Below, one piece after another: positions 43,211-52,350 of a DNA stretch of 64,000 bases. Under the pieces are notes generated by a model. It was not told where the DNA came from, did not search any database, and was given only the letters and a program-made list of their open reading frames with translations. Location: the NCBI GenBank assembly GCA_964484465.1, contig CAZAFL010000008.1:1-64000 (forward strand). The letters run 5' to 3'. Position numbers and translations under genes: made by a program. The stretch comes from CAZAFL01 sp964484465. GTDB lineage: Bacteria; Bacteroidota; Ignavibacteria; UBA10030; SZUA-254. Each line of letters starts with the position of its first letter. Position 1 is the stretch's first letter.

Positions 43211-44557
43211 CTAGTAGGTTTGTTCCCCAATCGTAAATTCGAGAGTCCGCTTTGCAATGTTGTAATTATAGACAGCGTTGACGTTATTCGCTTCAGCATT
43301 AACAAGTCCGGCATTTGCCGTAAGAAGGTCGAGCAGAGTTCCAGCGCCGAGATTATACCGTTCCTGAGCAATCTTATAATCTTCGTTTGCAGATACAAGT
43401 CCTTTCTGACTTACTTCGACCTGTTTACCCGCTGCCTCAAAATCAAGTGTTGCCTGCTTCAGCTGCATCATGATATCACGTTCCGTTTGCGCAAGTGTGG
43501 CTTCCCGGGTTTGCTTCGTCGAGATGGCCTGCTGCATGTTGAGATTAGTACGGAACGCATCAAAAAGATTCCATTGAATCCTGACACCCCAATCGACCGT
43601 TTTATTGTTTGAAATTTTAGAAAACTCATCATTGTAGAGGGTATAGCCGAGGGATGCTGAGACCGATGGCCAATAACCGCTGCGCGCCTGGGTTACGCCG
43701 GATTCCGCAGAAGAGAGGTCCTCCTTTGCCGCCATATAATCCTGGCGAGCTACAAGAGCACGTTTGTTCAATGCATTCACATCGGGGTAGCGCTGGCGAC
43801 TGGAATCCAGTTCCGCTTGATCGATCGTCGTGGGTATGTTCGGGTCGGTAAAATCATACTCATCGGCAACATCTAAACCGACCATGTCTGCCAGTTGCGC
43901 TTTCGCCTTATCATAATTATTCTGATTGGTAATTTGCTGGAGTTCGTCTGCAGCAACCTGTGATTGCTGGCGGTAAACATCTGCAAGAGCTACAGCTCCG
44001 ACTTTGTTCGATTCCGTTATGCGGTCAAGTTGCTGCCGGTCACGCTTTAGATTTTCTTCACTGACTTTCACCAATTGATTCAATCGCAAAACATTCATGT
44101 AACTGGTTTCTACTTGATTTGTAATCGACTGACGAGTGCGAAGGGCATTATCCTCACTCGATTGCGCGCCAGCCTTGGCGCTGTTAAATCCCGCCTCGCG
44201 GTTGAATCCGTCAAACAATGTGTACCCTAAGCTAAGGCCCGTACTGAAACTATTCGCCACGCTGAACGAAGCTCCGAATGGAATATTTTGACCGCCCACT
44301 ATCTGAACTCCTGCCTGCCGGTCAACCTGCGACCTGCTCCACGAGCCGAACGCCGAGAGTGTTGGGAGATAATTACCGTATGTCGCAAGCACTCTCCCCT
44401 GTGCCGTGTTGACATTTGCCTGCGATTGGATAACAGCAACGTTCTTTTCCAAAGCAACCTGGATTGCCTGTTGAAGGCTCACCGCCTGTTTTTGTTGACT
44501 ATATGCATACTGCGCCAACAATAGTGTAATTACGAGACATTGTACTGCCGGTTTCAT
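43211..44557 (-). CDS. TolC-family outer-membrane efflux protein
   Basis: 448 residues from ATG 44557, chosen because AAAGGAG lies 9 bases before it and the protein begins with a signal peptide (VQCLVITLLLAQYAYSQQ). The frame is open up to 44659, but that extension is not signal-like. The two structural repeats of TolC-type proteins with long coiled-coil helices are evident (ALEKNVAVIQSQANVNTAQG and TQARSGYWPSVSASLGYTL). It forms the exit duct for the MacAB-like cluster. Confidence 0.93.
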   Translation of the reverse strand: MKPAVQCLVITLLLAQYAYSQQKQAVSLQQAIQVALEKNVAVIQSQANVNTAQGRVLATYGNYLPTLSAFGSWSRSQVDRQAGVQIVGGQNIPFGASFSVANSFSTGLSLGYTLFDGFNREAGFNSAKAGAQSSEDNALRTRQSITNQVETSYMNVLRLNQLVKVSEENLKRDRQQLDRITESNKVGAVALADVYRQQSQVAADELQQITNQNNYDKAKAQLADMVGLDVADEYDFTDPNIPTTIDQAELDSSRQRYPDVNALNKRALVARQDYMAAKEDLSSAESGVTQARSGYWPSVSASLGYTLYNDEFSKISNNKTVDWGVRIQWNLFDAFRTNLNMQQAISTKQTREATLAQTERDIMMQLKQATLDFEAAGKQVEVSQKGLVSANEDYKIAQERYNLGAGTLLDLLTANAGLVNAEANNVNAVYNYNIAKRTLEFTIGEQTY

Positions 44558-44659
44558 CTTGCATAACTCCTTTATACATTTGATAACCACAAGTGTAGGA
44601 CGACCTGCCAGAATCATCTTCATTAACGTATTCTCCCGGGAAAAGTTACATGAACTCAA

Positions 44660-46078
44660 TTAAAGATTTTCGTGGAGCGCCTCATCCTTGATTTTGAGCA
44701 AAAATTCAAGGGCTGCGTCATGTTCATTGGGGATAAACCCTTCAAGAATAGCTTCTTCAATTCTTTTCTTGAGAACTCCCACAAGCGGGCTGGGTGAAAT
44801 TCCGCAGACTTGCATGATTTCGTCACCACGGACAGGAGGTTGCCAGTTACGGATCCGGTCTTTCTCCTCAACCTCCTTCATTTTCTCAATTACAATATCG
44901 TAATTTTTTAGGTAACGGGCAACCCTTTGTGGGTTCTGGGATGTAATATCCGCTCTGCACAACAACATCAGATCATCAACATCATTTCCAGCCTCGAACA
45001 GAAGCCGTCGGACCGCGGAATCGGTTATTTCCTCGCTTACCAGGACCATCGGACGTAAATGCAGGCGGACGAGCTTTTCAACGTACGGAAGATGTTCCAT
45101 CGGAAGGCGCATTCTTTTAAAGATCGATTTCATCATGCGTGCTCCAAGGTCTTCATGCCCGTGAAACGTCCATCCAATGCCTTCTTTAAATGCCTTGGTG
45201 CGGGGTTTCGCGATATCGTGGACAAGAGCTACAAACCTCAGCCAGAGATTTTCCGTGGTGATGCTGATATTATCAATCACTTTCAGCGTGTGAAGGAATA
45301 CATCTTTATGATGATAATCCTTCCGCTGCTCAACACCAACCATTTCCTCAAGCTCAGGGAAGACGTATTTTGCAAGCCCTGTTTCATGGAGCAGATTGAG
45401 TCCTATTGAAGGCTTGGGAGATGAAAGAATCTTCAAAAACTCATCTGCAATCCGTTCTTTCGAGACAATGGAAATGCGGTCCGCTTTGTTCCTTATCGCA
45501 TTGAGCGCCTGCGGGACAACTTCAAACTGTAGCTGCGATGCAAAACGCGCCGCCCGCATCATTCGCAACGGGTCATCGTCAAATGTTTTTCCGGGCTCGA
45601 GAGGCGTCCTGAGAACTTTATTCTGAAGGTCGGTATAACCGTCGAACGGATCTGACACTTTCCCAATTGTAGGATTATTGATTGAAGCGGCGAGCGCGTT
45701 CACAGTAAAGTCGCGCCTTGAAAGGTCGCTCTCGAGCGATGCTTTTTTCACGGAAGGTTTACGGGAAACCGATTCATACCATTCTTCCCGGGCAGAAACG
45801 AATTCGATCTTTCTATCATTGTAGGGAAGCATGGCCGTACCGAATTTTTCGTACAGGATAATCTTCTTCACCCCGAATTTTTCAGCTACGCACTGTGCGA
45901 ATGCGACTCCGTCTCCGACAATAACGATATCGATATCTTTGTTACTCTTACCGAGGAGTGCATCGCGTACATAGCCGCCAACGACGTGCGCCTCCACTCC
46001 AGCCTCATCGGCAATTTTTCCTATACTCTTAAGAATATCGTTATCAATTTCTATCTGTTCGAAAATACCTGACTTCAT
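44660..46078 (-). CDS. CCA-adding enzyme / poly(A) polymerase family with HD domain
   Basis: 472 residues. The class II nucleotidyltransferase head has the GGYVRDALLG motif and acidic pair DIDIV, then RRDFTVNALA and the RNA-binding helices around DPLRMMRAARF. An HD domain follows with HDIAKPRT. The family includes tRNA CCA-adding enzymes and poly(A) polymerases; the tRNA in this window lacks an encoded CCA, which shows that such an enzyme is needed. It lies 3 bases after the Gfo/Idh gene and 102 bases before the exporter. Confidence 0.93.
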   Translation of the reverse strand: MKSGIFEQIEIDNDILKSIGKIADEAGVEAHVVGGYVRDALLGKSNKDIDIVIVGDGVAFAQCVAEKFGVKKIILYEKFGTAMLPYNDRKIEFVSAREEWYESVSRKPSVKKASLESDLSRRDFTVNALAASINNPTIGKVSDPFDGYTDLQNKVLRTPLEPGKTFDDDPLRMMRAARFASQLQFEVVPQALNAIRNKADRISIVSKERIADEFLKILSSPKPSIGLNLLHETGLAKYVFPELEEMVGVEQRKDYHHKDVFLHTLKVIDNISITTENLWLRFVALVHDIAKPRTKAFKEGIGWTFHGHEDLGARMMKSIFKRMRLPMEHLPYVEKLVRLHLRPMVLVSEEITDSAVRRLLFEAGNDVDDLMLLCRADITSQNPQRVARYLKNYDIVIEKMKEVEEKDRIRNWQPPVRGDEIMQVCGISPSPLVGVLKKRIEEAILEGFIPNEHDAALEFLLKIKDEALHENL

Positions 46079-46081
46079 CTC

Positions 46082-47077
46082 TCACGAAAATGAAATATTC
46101 TGCCGTTCAATTTTTTCTATGATGTCGTGCGCAACCTCCAATGCGCGTAAACCTTCCCGGGCGGTGACAATGGGTTCCTTCCCGTTTTGTACAGCATCGA
46201 CAAACAACTCGAGCTCGTATTTCAGCGCATTAATATCTTTGATCTCAGGATGTTCGTAGACAATGTTGCGTTTAACTTTACCGTGCGATATTTCACCGAG
46301 CATCATGGTCGTTTGCGCGGACTTGTCGTTCGAGTCGACAAGCCGAAACACCTCTGCCGACCCTTCTGAAAAATCGACTGAAATATACGCATCGGGTTGG
46401 AACATTCGCATCTTTCTCATTCTCTTCTGTGAAATCCTGCTCGCAGTCACATTCGCCACGCATCCATTCTCAAATTGAATGCGTGCGTTCGCAATATCAA
46501 CGTTATCCGAAACCACAGCGACGCCGTTGGCTTCGATACTGCGCACGGGTGAATTCACAAGGCTCAGGATGATATCGATATCGTGAATCATGAGGTCAAG
46601 CACAACCGTGACATCTGTTCCGCGTGGGTTAAATTGGGCCAATCGATGCGACTCGATAAACTTCGGCTGCAGGTAATATTTTTCCAATGCCAGAAGCGCA
46701 GGGTTGAACCGTTCAATGTGACCGACCTGCACTTTCACACTCTCTTTCTCAGCCAATTTCACTAACTCCTTCGCTTCTGTCGTTGTTACAGTTAAAGGTT
46801 TCTCGATAAAGACATGGACACCGCGCTGTATCGCAAGCTTCGCAATTTCAAAATGTGTTCTGGTCGGCGTCACAATGCTGACCGCCTTCACCTTCTGAAG
46901 AAGTTCGTTTATCGATGAAAACGCTTTTGACCGGATTTCGTTAGCAATGCGCTCAGCCCGGTTATTGTCAATGTCCACAATTCCGACAAAGTCGACAGAA
47001 GAAATTTCCGCAAACATTCTTGCATGATGCGAACCGAGATGACCGACGCCGATAACACCGACAGGAAGCCTGGGCAT
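46082..47077 (-). CDS. Gfo/Idh/MocA-family NAD(P)-dependent oxidoreductase
   Basis: 331 residues. The Rossmann start GVIGVGHLGSHHARMF, the EKPLT motif (catalytic-region Lys at about 97) and HDIDIILSLV are typical. The GHIERFNPA segment is seen in sugar-nucleotide dehydrogenases of the family, including GnnA-like enzymes that form the 3-keto precursor of diamino lipid A. That specific role is only a possibility, because no aminotransferase or lpx gene is adjacent here. The neighbouring GT-C-like gene fits an envelope glycan setting. Confidence 0.9.
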   Translation of the reverse strand: MPRLPVGVIGVGHLGSHHARMFAEISSVDFVGIVDIDNNRAERIANEIRSKAFSSINELLQKVKAVSIVTPTRTHFEIAKLAIQRGVHVFIEKPLTVTTTEAKELVKLAEKESVKVQVGHIERFNPALLALEKYYLQPKFIESHRLAQFNPRGTDVTVVLDLMIHDIDIILSLVNSPVRSIEANGVAVVSDNVDIANARIQFENGCVANVTASRISQKRMRKMRMFQPDAYISVDFSEGSAEVFRLVDSNDKSAQTTMMLGEISHGKVKRNIVYEHPEIKDINALKYELELFVDAVQNGKEPIVTAREGLRALEVAHDIIEKIERQNISFS

Positions 47078-47078
47078 A

Positions 47079-48620
47079 TTATTGTGCTTTCAAAGAATTT
47101 ACGGGATCATTCCTCACTTTATATAGCGTGTAATACACCAGTTGTGTTTTCATCAGTCCGATACGATAAAACGGTCTTGTCAGAACCGGAAACAGCATCA
47201 CATTCGAAGCCAATTCCTCCGGCTGTTCTGAACGATGGACGATATAGGATGGATGACAAAAAGGCGCATACAATTGTTGCCGGATGATTTGATCGAACGA
47301 GTGACCTTCTCGCGTCAACTGAATCATTTCAGGATTAACCAGTCCTGCGGCGTCACATATTTTCCGCTCAGAATAATACCCGACTGCGCCGATATCCCAT
47401 GCCATCACAACGTCGCCGGGGTCACTGTTGTTTTTCAACCATCCCCCAATCGAAACAAGAGTCGACTCCATTCCCTGGGCAAACGCTTCAACCCCGGGCT
47501 TTACCACCATATGGTATGCCGTTTGACTCTGGAGAAGAGACAATCCTGTCAACACCACGACAAGCCCATAAGAATATCGCTGAAATTTCGTTCGTGAAAG
47601 TGTTTGGAACAAATAACTAAATGCAAACATACCGATCACCGGTACGACAAGCATGAGATATCTCGAAACAACCTGAATATGCAAGATGCCGTACACTGAC
47701 GGCAACACTATCAGCCAGGAGATTCCAACGATACTTTGTCTGAACAGAAAAAATCTATTCTGAGTGTCCTGGCCCGATGCTTCTGTTGTTCGAACCACTC
47801 TCAATAATATGATGCCGCATGTAACAAGAACGAAAAGCATCACCCCGTCCGAAGCAAGGAGAATTTTCAGGCTATCCCATATTTCATGAGCTACACCCGC
47901 ACTGCCAACATTCAGCGCCGATTTGGCACGGAACGTATTCGGCACAAATGTTCCAAACGTGTGATATGCGTACATACACCAAGGGATAAGGACCCCGAGA
48001 AATGTGACTATCATTATAACAATCGATTTGACAGCACGCCGTTTGTCGACCGAATTCATATATATATCCACCAGAAGCAGTGGAAACAGCAACGACGCTT
48101 CAGGACGAACAAGCGTCAATAACGCATTGATTGTCGCCGACAGCAGGTAATTATTGCGCAAGCAAAACAATAATACTGCCAGAAGCAAAAATACGGAAAG
48201 AGAAGTTTCCATACCGCTTCCTGCCCACCGAATCAGCCAGATATTCAACGAAAATGAAAGTGTTGCGAGCAGTGTCACAGCAACATCTCGGATCATCTCA
48301 AATGCAGCGAGATAGAACAAGATTAATGAGGCGCTCGCAATAAGAAGGTCTAACGCCTTCGCTGCAACATATACATTCACTCCAAGAGAACCGCCGAGAG
48401 AAATAAGCAGCAACCAGAGAGGACTTGTAAAACCGTATGTGGGCTCACCTGCATTGAACGACATGCCATTTCCATGAAGAACATTCCTCGCAAACTGAAG
48501 ATAAATGTACGTATCATCTGGCGTGTAACTGAAATGCGCGACTGCTGTCCAATAAAACAACAGGACAATAACCGGGAGTCCGGCAACGACCAAATATTTG
48601 TTCCAGCGATCTTCGTTCAA
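47079..48620 (-). CDS. Polytopic membrane glycosyltransferase-like protein (GT-C)
   Basis: 513 residues with about ten membrane helices. It has an early acidic pair in YTPDDTYIYLQFARN and a GFTSPLWLLL segment on the first periplasmic loop, typical of GT-C polyprenyl-phosphate-sugar transferases (PMT-2/ArnT-like or mannosyltransferase-like). A C-terminal soluble domain begins around residue 390. The start overlaps the HAD gene stop by four bases. Acceptor and sugar are unknown. Confidence 0.85.
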   Translation of the reverse strand: MNEDRWNKYLVVAGLPVIVLLFYWTAVAHFSYTPDDTYIYLQFARNVLHGNGMSFNAGEPTYGFTSPLWLLLISLGGSLGVNVYVAAKALDLLIASASLILFYLAAFEMIRDVAVTLLATLSFSLNIWLIRWAGSGMETSLSVFLLLAVLLFCLRNNYLLSATINALLTLVRPEASLLFPLLLVDIYMNSVDKRRAVKSIVIMIVTFLGVLIPWCMYAYHTFGTFVPNTFRAKSALNVGSAGVAHEIWDSLKILLASDGVMLFVLVTCGIILLRVVRTTEASGQDTQNRFFLFRQSIVGISWLIVLPSVYGILHIQVVSRYLMLVVPVIGMFAFSYLFQTLSRTKFQRYSYGLVVVLTGLSLLQSQTAYHMVVKPGVEAFAQGMESTLVSIGGWLKNNSDPGDVVMAWDIGAVGYYSERKICDAAGLVNPEMIQLTREGHSFDQIIRQQLYAPFCHPSYIVHRSEQPEELASNVMLFPVLTRPFYRIGLMKTQLVYYTLYKVRNDPVNSLKAQ

Positions 48621-49288
48621 CGGGACTGACCGTTATGTATGATAGTTTCCTTCAACCAATCCGAAAATTCCGCGACATTATGAAACGCACGATCGACGTC
48701 CATCTGCATTACTTTTTCTTTTCCATACGAATCCCACAAAACCGCCGCCATTTGTACCCCCGCTTCATGTGCAGCTTTTACGTCCGATACTGAATCACCC
48801 ACCATCAACACTTCTTCCTGCTGCAATTTGAACGCCTTCATTACATGGCGGATACCTTCGGCAGAGGGTTTGTGGTTCACAACATCGTTTCCGGTGACAA
48901 TAAGGTCGAAATAGTTCTTCATCCTGATACTGTTGAGTGTTATCAGTGCCGACCGTTTCGCCTTGCCGGTAAATACAGCGAGGAGAATCCCATGCGACTT
49001 CAGAAAATGAAGAATTTCATGCACGCCGCCGTATGCATTCGCCATATTGTGATGATTGCGCTCATAGAACGAATAAAAATCATCCATTGCCTGTTCGATA
49101 TTTCCTTTTCCGACAAGTCTCTCGATAGCAACCTCTTCCGGAGGACCGAACATTGACGTAATTTCAGAAGGTGTAAAAACCTTATGGGCATACTTCTCCG
49201 CAACATAGTTAAATGTAGCGAAAATCAGCTCGTTTGTTTGTGTAAGCGTACCGTCGAGATCAAAAATAACGCAGGAAATTCTTTTCAT
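48617..49288 (-). CDS. HAD-family phosphatase (phosphoglycolate-phosphatase-like)
   Basis: 223 residues from ATG 49288. HAD motif I is FDLDGTL, motif II is the VFTGK stretch (Thr), motif III includes K164-type NHKPSAEG and motif IV is MVGDSVSDVKAA. The cap fits the beta-phosphoglucomutase/phosphoglycolate-phosphatase subgroup; substrate is unknown. The ATG lies only about 9 bases after a promoter -10 element, so the message may be leaderless. First gene of a minus-strand chain that ends in the exporter. Confidence 0.92.
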   Translation of the reverse strand: MKRISCVIFDLDGTLTQTNELIFATFNYVAEKYAHKVFTPSEITSMFGPPEEVAIERLVGKGNIEQAMDDFYSFYERNHHNMANAYGGVHEILHFLKSHGILLAVFTGKAKRSALITLNSIRMKNYFDLIVTGNDVVNHKPSAEGIRHVMKAFKLQQEEVLMVGDSVSDVKAAHEAGVQMAAVLWDSYGKEKVMQMDVDRAFHNVAEFSDWLKETIIHNGQSR

Positions 49289-49296
49289 AACAGGAA

Positions 49297-49324
49297 AATA
49301 TACCAAAAAGGGATGAGTTTACAA
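49297..49324 (-). promoter_or_regulatory. Putative promoter giving a leaderless HAD message
   Basis: TTGTAA, 16 bases, TATATT on the minus strand. The -10 ends 9 bases before the ATG at 49288, so transcription would begin within a base or two of the start codon. No ribosome site is visible. Confidence 0.5.
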
Positions 49325-49457
49325 AGAGAATGAACGATGGGTAATGTTGCATGGGGACGAATGTAACATTTTTCCTTTTCCCTCTTTTTTCGTATATTCG
49401 TTCGCATTTTTTTCTTCAGAAATCATTATTCTATTCATTTCACCCTGTGGAGCAGGT

Positions 49458-50516
49458 ATGACAATCAACGAAATTGAACAGCTCTTAAGCGCTGACGCAA
49501 AAAATCTCCTCAATCACAAATGTAAGGGGATTCCAAAAGAATCGGTCCACCTTCCGGGTCCGGATTATGTCGATAGAGTGTACGCACTTTCGGACCGCCC
49601 GGCTCCGGTTCTCAAGAGCCTCAACTGGATCATCCATCAGGGCCGGCTCGCACATACGGGGTATGTCTCCATTCTACCGGTCGACCAGGGAATCGAACAT
49701 TCCGCCGGCGCTTCATTCGCACCGAACCCAATGTATTTCGACCCGGAGAATATCGTGAAGCTCGCAATCGAAGGGGGCTGCAATGCGGTCGCCTCAACGC
49801 TCGGTGTGCTTGGCGCAGTTGCAAGAAAATACTCGCACAGGATTCCCTTTATCCTGAAATTCAACCATAACGAATTTCTTTCCTACCCAAATAGTTATGA
49901 CCAGATTATTTTCGCGCGGGTAAAACAGGCTTTCGATATGGGCGCGGTTGCTGTGGGTGCAACGATTTATTTCGGTTCACCGGAATCGAAACGTCAAATT
50001 CAGGAGGTGGGAGAAATGTTCAAGCAGGCGCACGAAATGGGAATGGCTACGATCCTCTGGTGTTATCTGCGGAATGCTGCATTCAAAACCCCTGAAAAGG
50101 ATTATCATCTCTCCGCTGACCTCACCGGGCAGGCAAACCATCTCGGGGTCACCATCGAAGCCGATATTATCAAACAAAAATTGCCTGAGAATAACGGCGG
50201 ATACAACGCGCTTAAATTCGGCAAGACGAGCAAGCTCGTTTATGAACAGCTCACTACCGATAACCCTATCGACCTTTGCCGCTACCAGGTCGCTAACAAC
50301 TATATGGGGCGCGCAGGACTTATCAACTCGGGCGGTGAATCCAAAGGCGCGTCAGACCTTGCCGAAGCTGTACGGACTGCTGTCATCAATAAACGCGCCG
50401 GAGGGATGGGTCTGATTTCGGGAAGGAAAGCATTCCAAAAACCGATGAACGAAGGAATAAAAATTCTCAATGCGATTCAGGATGTGTATTTGTGCAAGGA
50501 AGTGACGATAGCGTAA
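49458..50516 (+). CDS. Class I fructose-bisphosphate aldolase
   Basis: 352 residues from ATG 49458 (MTINEIEQLL), with GGAG 7 bases upstream; the frame extends to 49344, but that part has no family character. It is of the bacterial/archaeal DhnA/FbaB type: SILPVDQGIEHS, the Schiff-base region ending GRKAF and GGESKGASDL. Splits fructose-1,6-bisphosphate into DHAP and glyceraldehyde-3-phosphate. A weak promoter-like -10 (TATATTCG at 49393) lies upstream, but a matching -35 is not convincing. Stand-alone gene. Confidence 0.95.
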   Translation: MTINEIEQLLSADAKNLLNHKCKGIPKESVHLPGPDYVDRVYALSDRPAPVLKSLNWIIHQGRLAHTGYVSILPVDQGIEHSAGASFAPNPMYFDPENIVKLAIEGGCNAVASTLGVLGAVARKYSHRIPFILKFNHNEFLSYPNSYDQIIFARVKQAFDMGAVAVGATIYFGSPESKRQIQEVGEMFKQAHEMGMATILWCYLRNAAFKTPEKDYHLSADLTGQANHLGVTIEADIIKQKLPENNGGYNALKFGKTSKLVYEQLTTDNPIDLCRYQVANNYMGRAGLINSGGESKGASDLAEAVRTAVINKRAGGMGLISGRKAFQKPMNEGIKILNAIQDVYLCKEVTIA

Positions 50517-50518
50517 AT

Positions 50519-50620
50519 CGTTATTCGTTATTGGTTAGACGTTAATTGTCATTGGTCATTGGTAATTTGTCATTTGCAACCGGTCGTTTGTCATTTGCTT
50601 TCTAATTACTAATTACTGCC
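50519..50620. repeat. Degenerate short tandem repeat tract
   Basis: About 100 bases of imperfect short units: CGTTATT/CGTTATTGG, then ATTGGTC, ATTGGTA, ATTTGTC, ATTTG, and finally TAATTAC twice. It sits between the aldolase stop and the DUF885 start. Such degenerate arrays recur in intergenic DNA of several bacterial groups; function unknown. Confidence 0.75.
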
Positions 50621-50636
50621 AACTTCCACCCACCTT

Positions 50637-52349
50637 ATGTCCAGACGTTCCCATCTTGCAACTGCAATATTGATCATATTTCTCTCCGGATGTTCCGCGA
50701 TTCCATTCGGACAAAGATCCGTATCGGAACGGTTCGAACTATTTCTCGCTCGATACCTTGACGGGACCCTCTTCGAAAACCCAAAACAATCGGCACCGTT
50801 CTCGTGGCTCCGGATGAGCACGGATTCAATCTCAGCTGTACATGCTACTGAGGGATTGAGCGAATTACGATCGTTCGACACAACGCGACTATCTGTCGAT
50901 CAAAGAATCGATTGGCTGCAGGTTGAGGCGGCGTTCAAGCTGGACGTTCGAGACACTATCCTCCATTCATTGGAACGGACGCCCATCTCTTATCTCACGA
51001 TCGGTGGTTTGTACCGAACCGTTAACGGCAAACATGACCCGTCGGATAGTGAATGGAAGAACATACTCAGCACATTGAGCGATGCGCCAATTGCGCTTGC
51101 TCTCGGCTGTTCGCAGCTTCGTCATCCCCCGAAGCTCTGGACACAACTCGCGGTCAACACGTCCTTACGGTACGAGGGTTTTCTCACTACGACGTTGAGA
51201 GAAAAAATTCAGCATTCGCCTGATTCGATGCGTGTACCTCTCGAGAAAGCTCGGCTCATCTCACTTGGCGCACTACAACATTATCGGACTTTTCTCACCG
51301 ACACCCTTGATTCAGCTCCCGGGAATTCATGGGCAGTAGGACCAGAATATTATGATTGGCTGCTGAGGGAGGTAAATTTCCTTCCTTATACATCGGCGCA
51401 AATGATCGAAACCGGATGGAAAATCCACAATGAAACGAAAAACTTGCTTGTGGAGCTTGCACGTCGCATCGATCCGACAAAATCCTGGCTGCAACTCGTC
51501 GATGAAATGAAAACTCACCATCCCGAACCGTACAAAATTATGGATGCATATCACGAAGAGTCCGATCGTGTTCGCAAATTGCTCGTCGATAAAAACCTCA
51601 TCGCGATCCCTCCCGCAGAATCGTTGATTTTTGTACCGACGCCTCCCTCCCTTCGTGAAACATACGCATGGGGAGGTTACGGCGGTGCGGAAATCGAGAA
51701 CGGAAAAACGGTCGGAAGATTTTTTGTTACGGATATCGTGCCGGAAATGACGCAGCAACAAATCGATGAGAAACTTCGGACACAAAATACGGGATGGCTC
51801 ACCGTTATTTCTTTGCATGAAGGTTATCCCGGACATCATCTCCAAACGATTTATGCCGACCATAATCCGCGAAAAGTTCGCAGTCGGCTCGGCAATACGT
51901 ATTATGGCGAAGGGTGGGCGCTATACTGCGAATCGTGGATGGCGCGCGAAGGGTTTTACCTCGATAAATGGGACAGTCTCGGCTGGCTCCAAATGCGGCT
52001 GTGGCGCACCGCGCGCGTGATTATCGATCCCTCGATTCATACAGGGAAGATGAGTTATGAACAAGCCGTGCAATTTTTCCTCGACGAAGTCGGTTTGGAG
52101 CGTTCCGCCGCCGAAGCGGAAGTCAACCGGTACACGACATGGCCCACGCAGGCGCCGAGTTACATTATTGGCTGGCTTGAAATCGAGAAACTGAAATCGG
52201 AAATACAGCAGCAACTCCGTGGTCAATTCGAGGAAAAAACATTCGTCGAAACCCTCCTGAGCGTCGGCTCACTCCCGCTCGAGCTGATGAAAAGAGCGGT
52301 ACGAAATAAGTACTCGGAGCGGGACCATTTGCATAATACTTATCATTGA
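50637..52349 (+). CDS. DUF885-family lipoprotein with zinc-peptidase-like HExxxHH motif
   Basis: 570 residues. The signal peptide ends in lipobox LSGC (Cys about 20), so it is a lipoprotein. The DUF885 core carries SLHEGYPGHHLQT near residue 395, the family's metal-binding motif, and a downstream Glu in GNTYYGEGWALY. DUF885 proteins are distantly related to metallopeptidases; activity is inferred only. No good ribosome site is seen before the ATG. The next gene starts two bases after the stop. Confidence 0.9.
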   Translation: MSRRSHLATAILIIFLSGCSAIPFGQRSVSERFELFLARYLDGTLFENPKQSAPFSWLRMSTDSISAVHATEGLSELRSFDTTRLSVDQRIDWLQVEAAFKLDVRDTILHSLERTPISYLTIGGLYRTVNGKHDPSDSEWKNILSTLSDAPIALALGCSQLRHPPKLWTQLAVNTSLRYEGFLTTTLREKIQHSPDSMRVPLEKARLISLGALQHYRTFLTDTLDSAPGNSWAVGPEYYDWLLREVNFLPYTSAQMIETGWKIHNETKNLLVELARRIDPTKSWLQLVDEMKTHHPEPYKIMDAYHEESDRVRKLLVDKNLIAIPPAESLIFVPTPPSLRETYAWGGYGGAEIENGKTVGRFFVTDIVPEMTQQQIDEKLRTQNTGWLTVISLHEGYPGHHLQTIYADHNPRKVRSRLGNTYYGEGWALYCESWMAREGFYLDKWDSLGWLQMRLWRTARVIIDPSIHTGKMSYEQAVQFFLDEVGLERSAAEAEVNRYTTWPTQAPSYIIGWLEIEKLKSEIQQQLRGQFEEKTFVETLLSVGSLPLELMKRAVRNKYSERDHLHNTYH

Positions 52350-52350
52350 C

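Noticed and set aside
50519..50620. CRISPR-like array
   Set aside because: Units are only about 7 bases and there are no regular spacers or cas genes.
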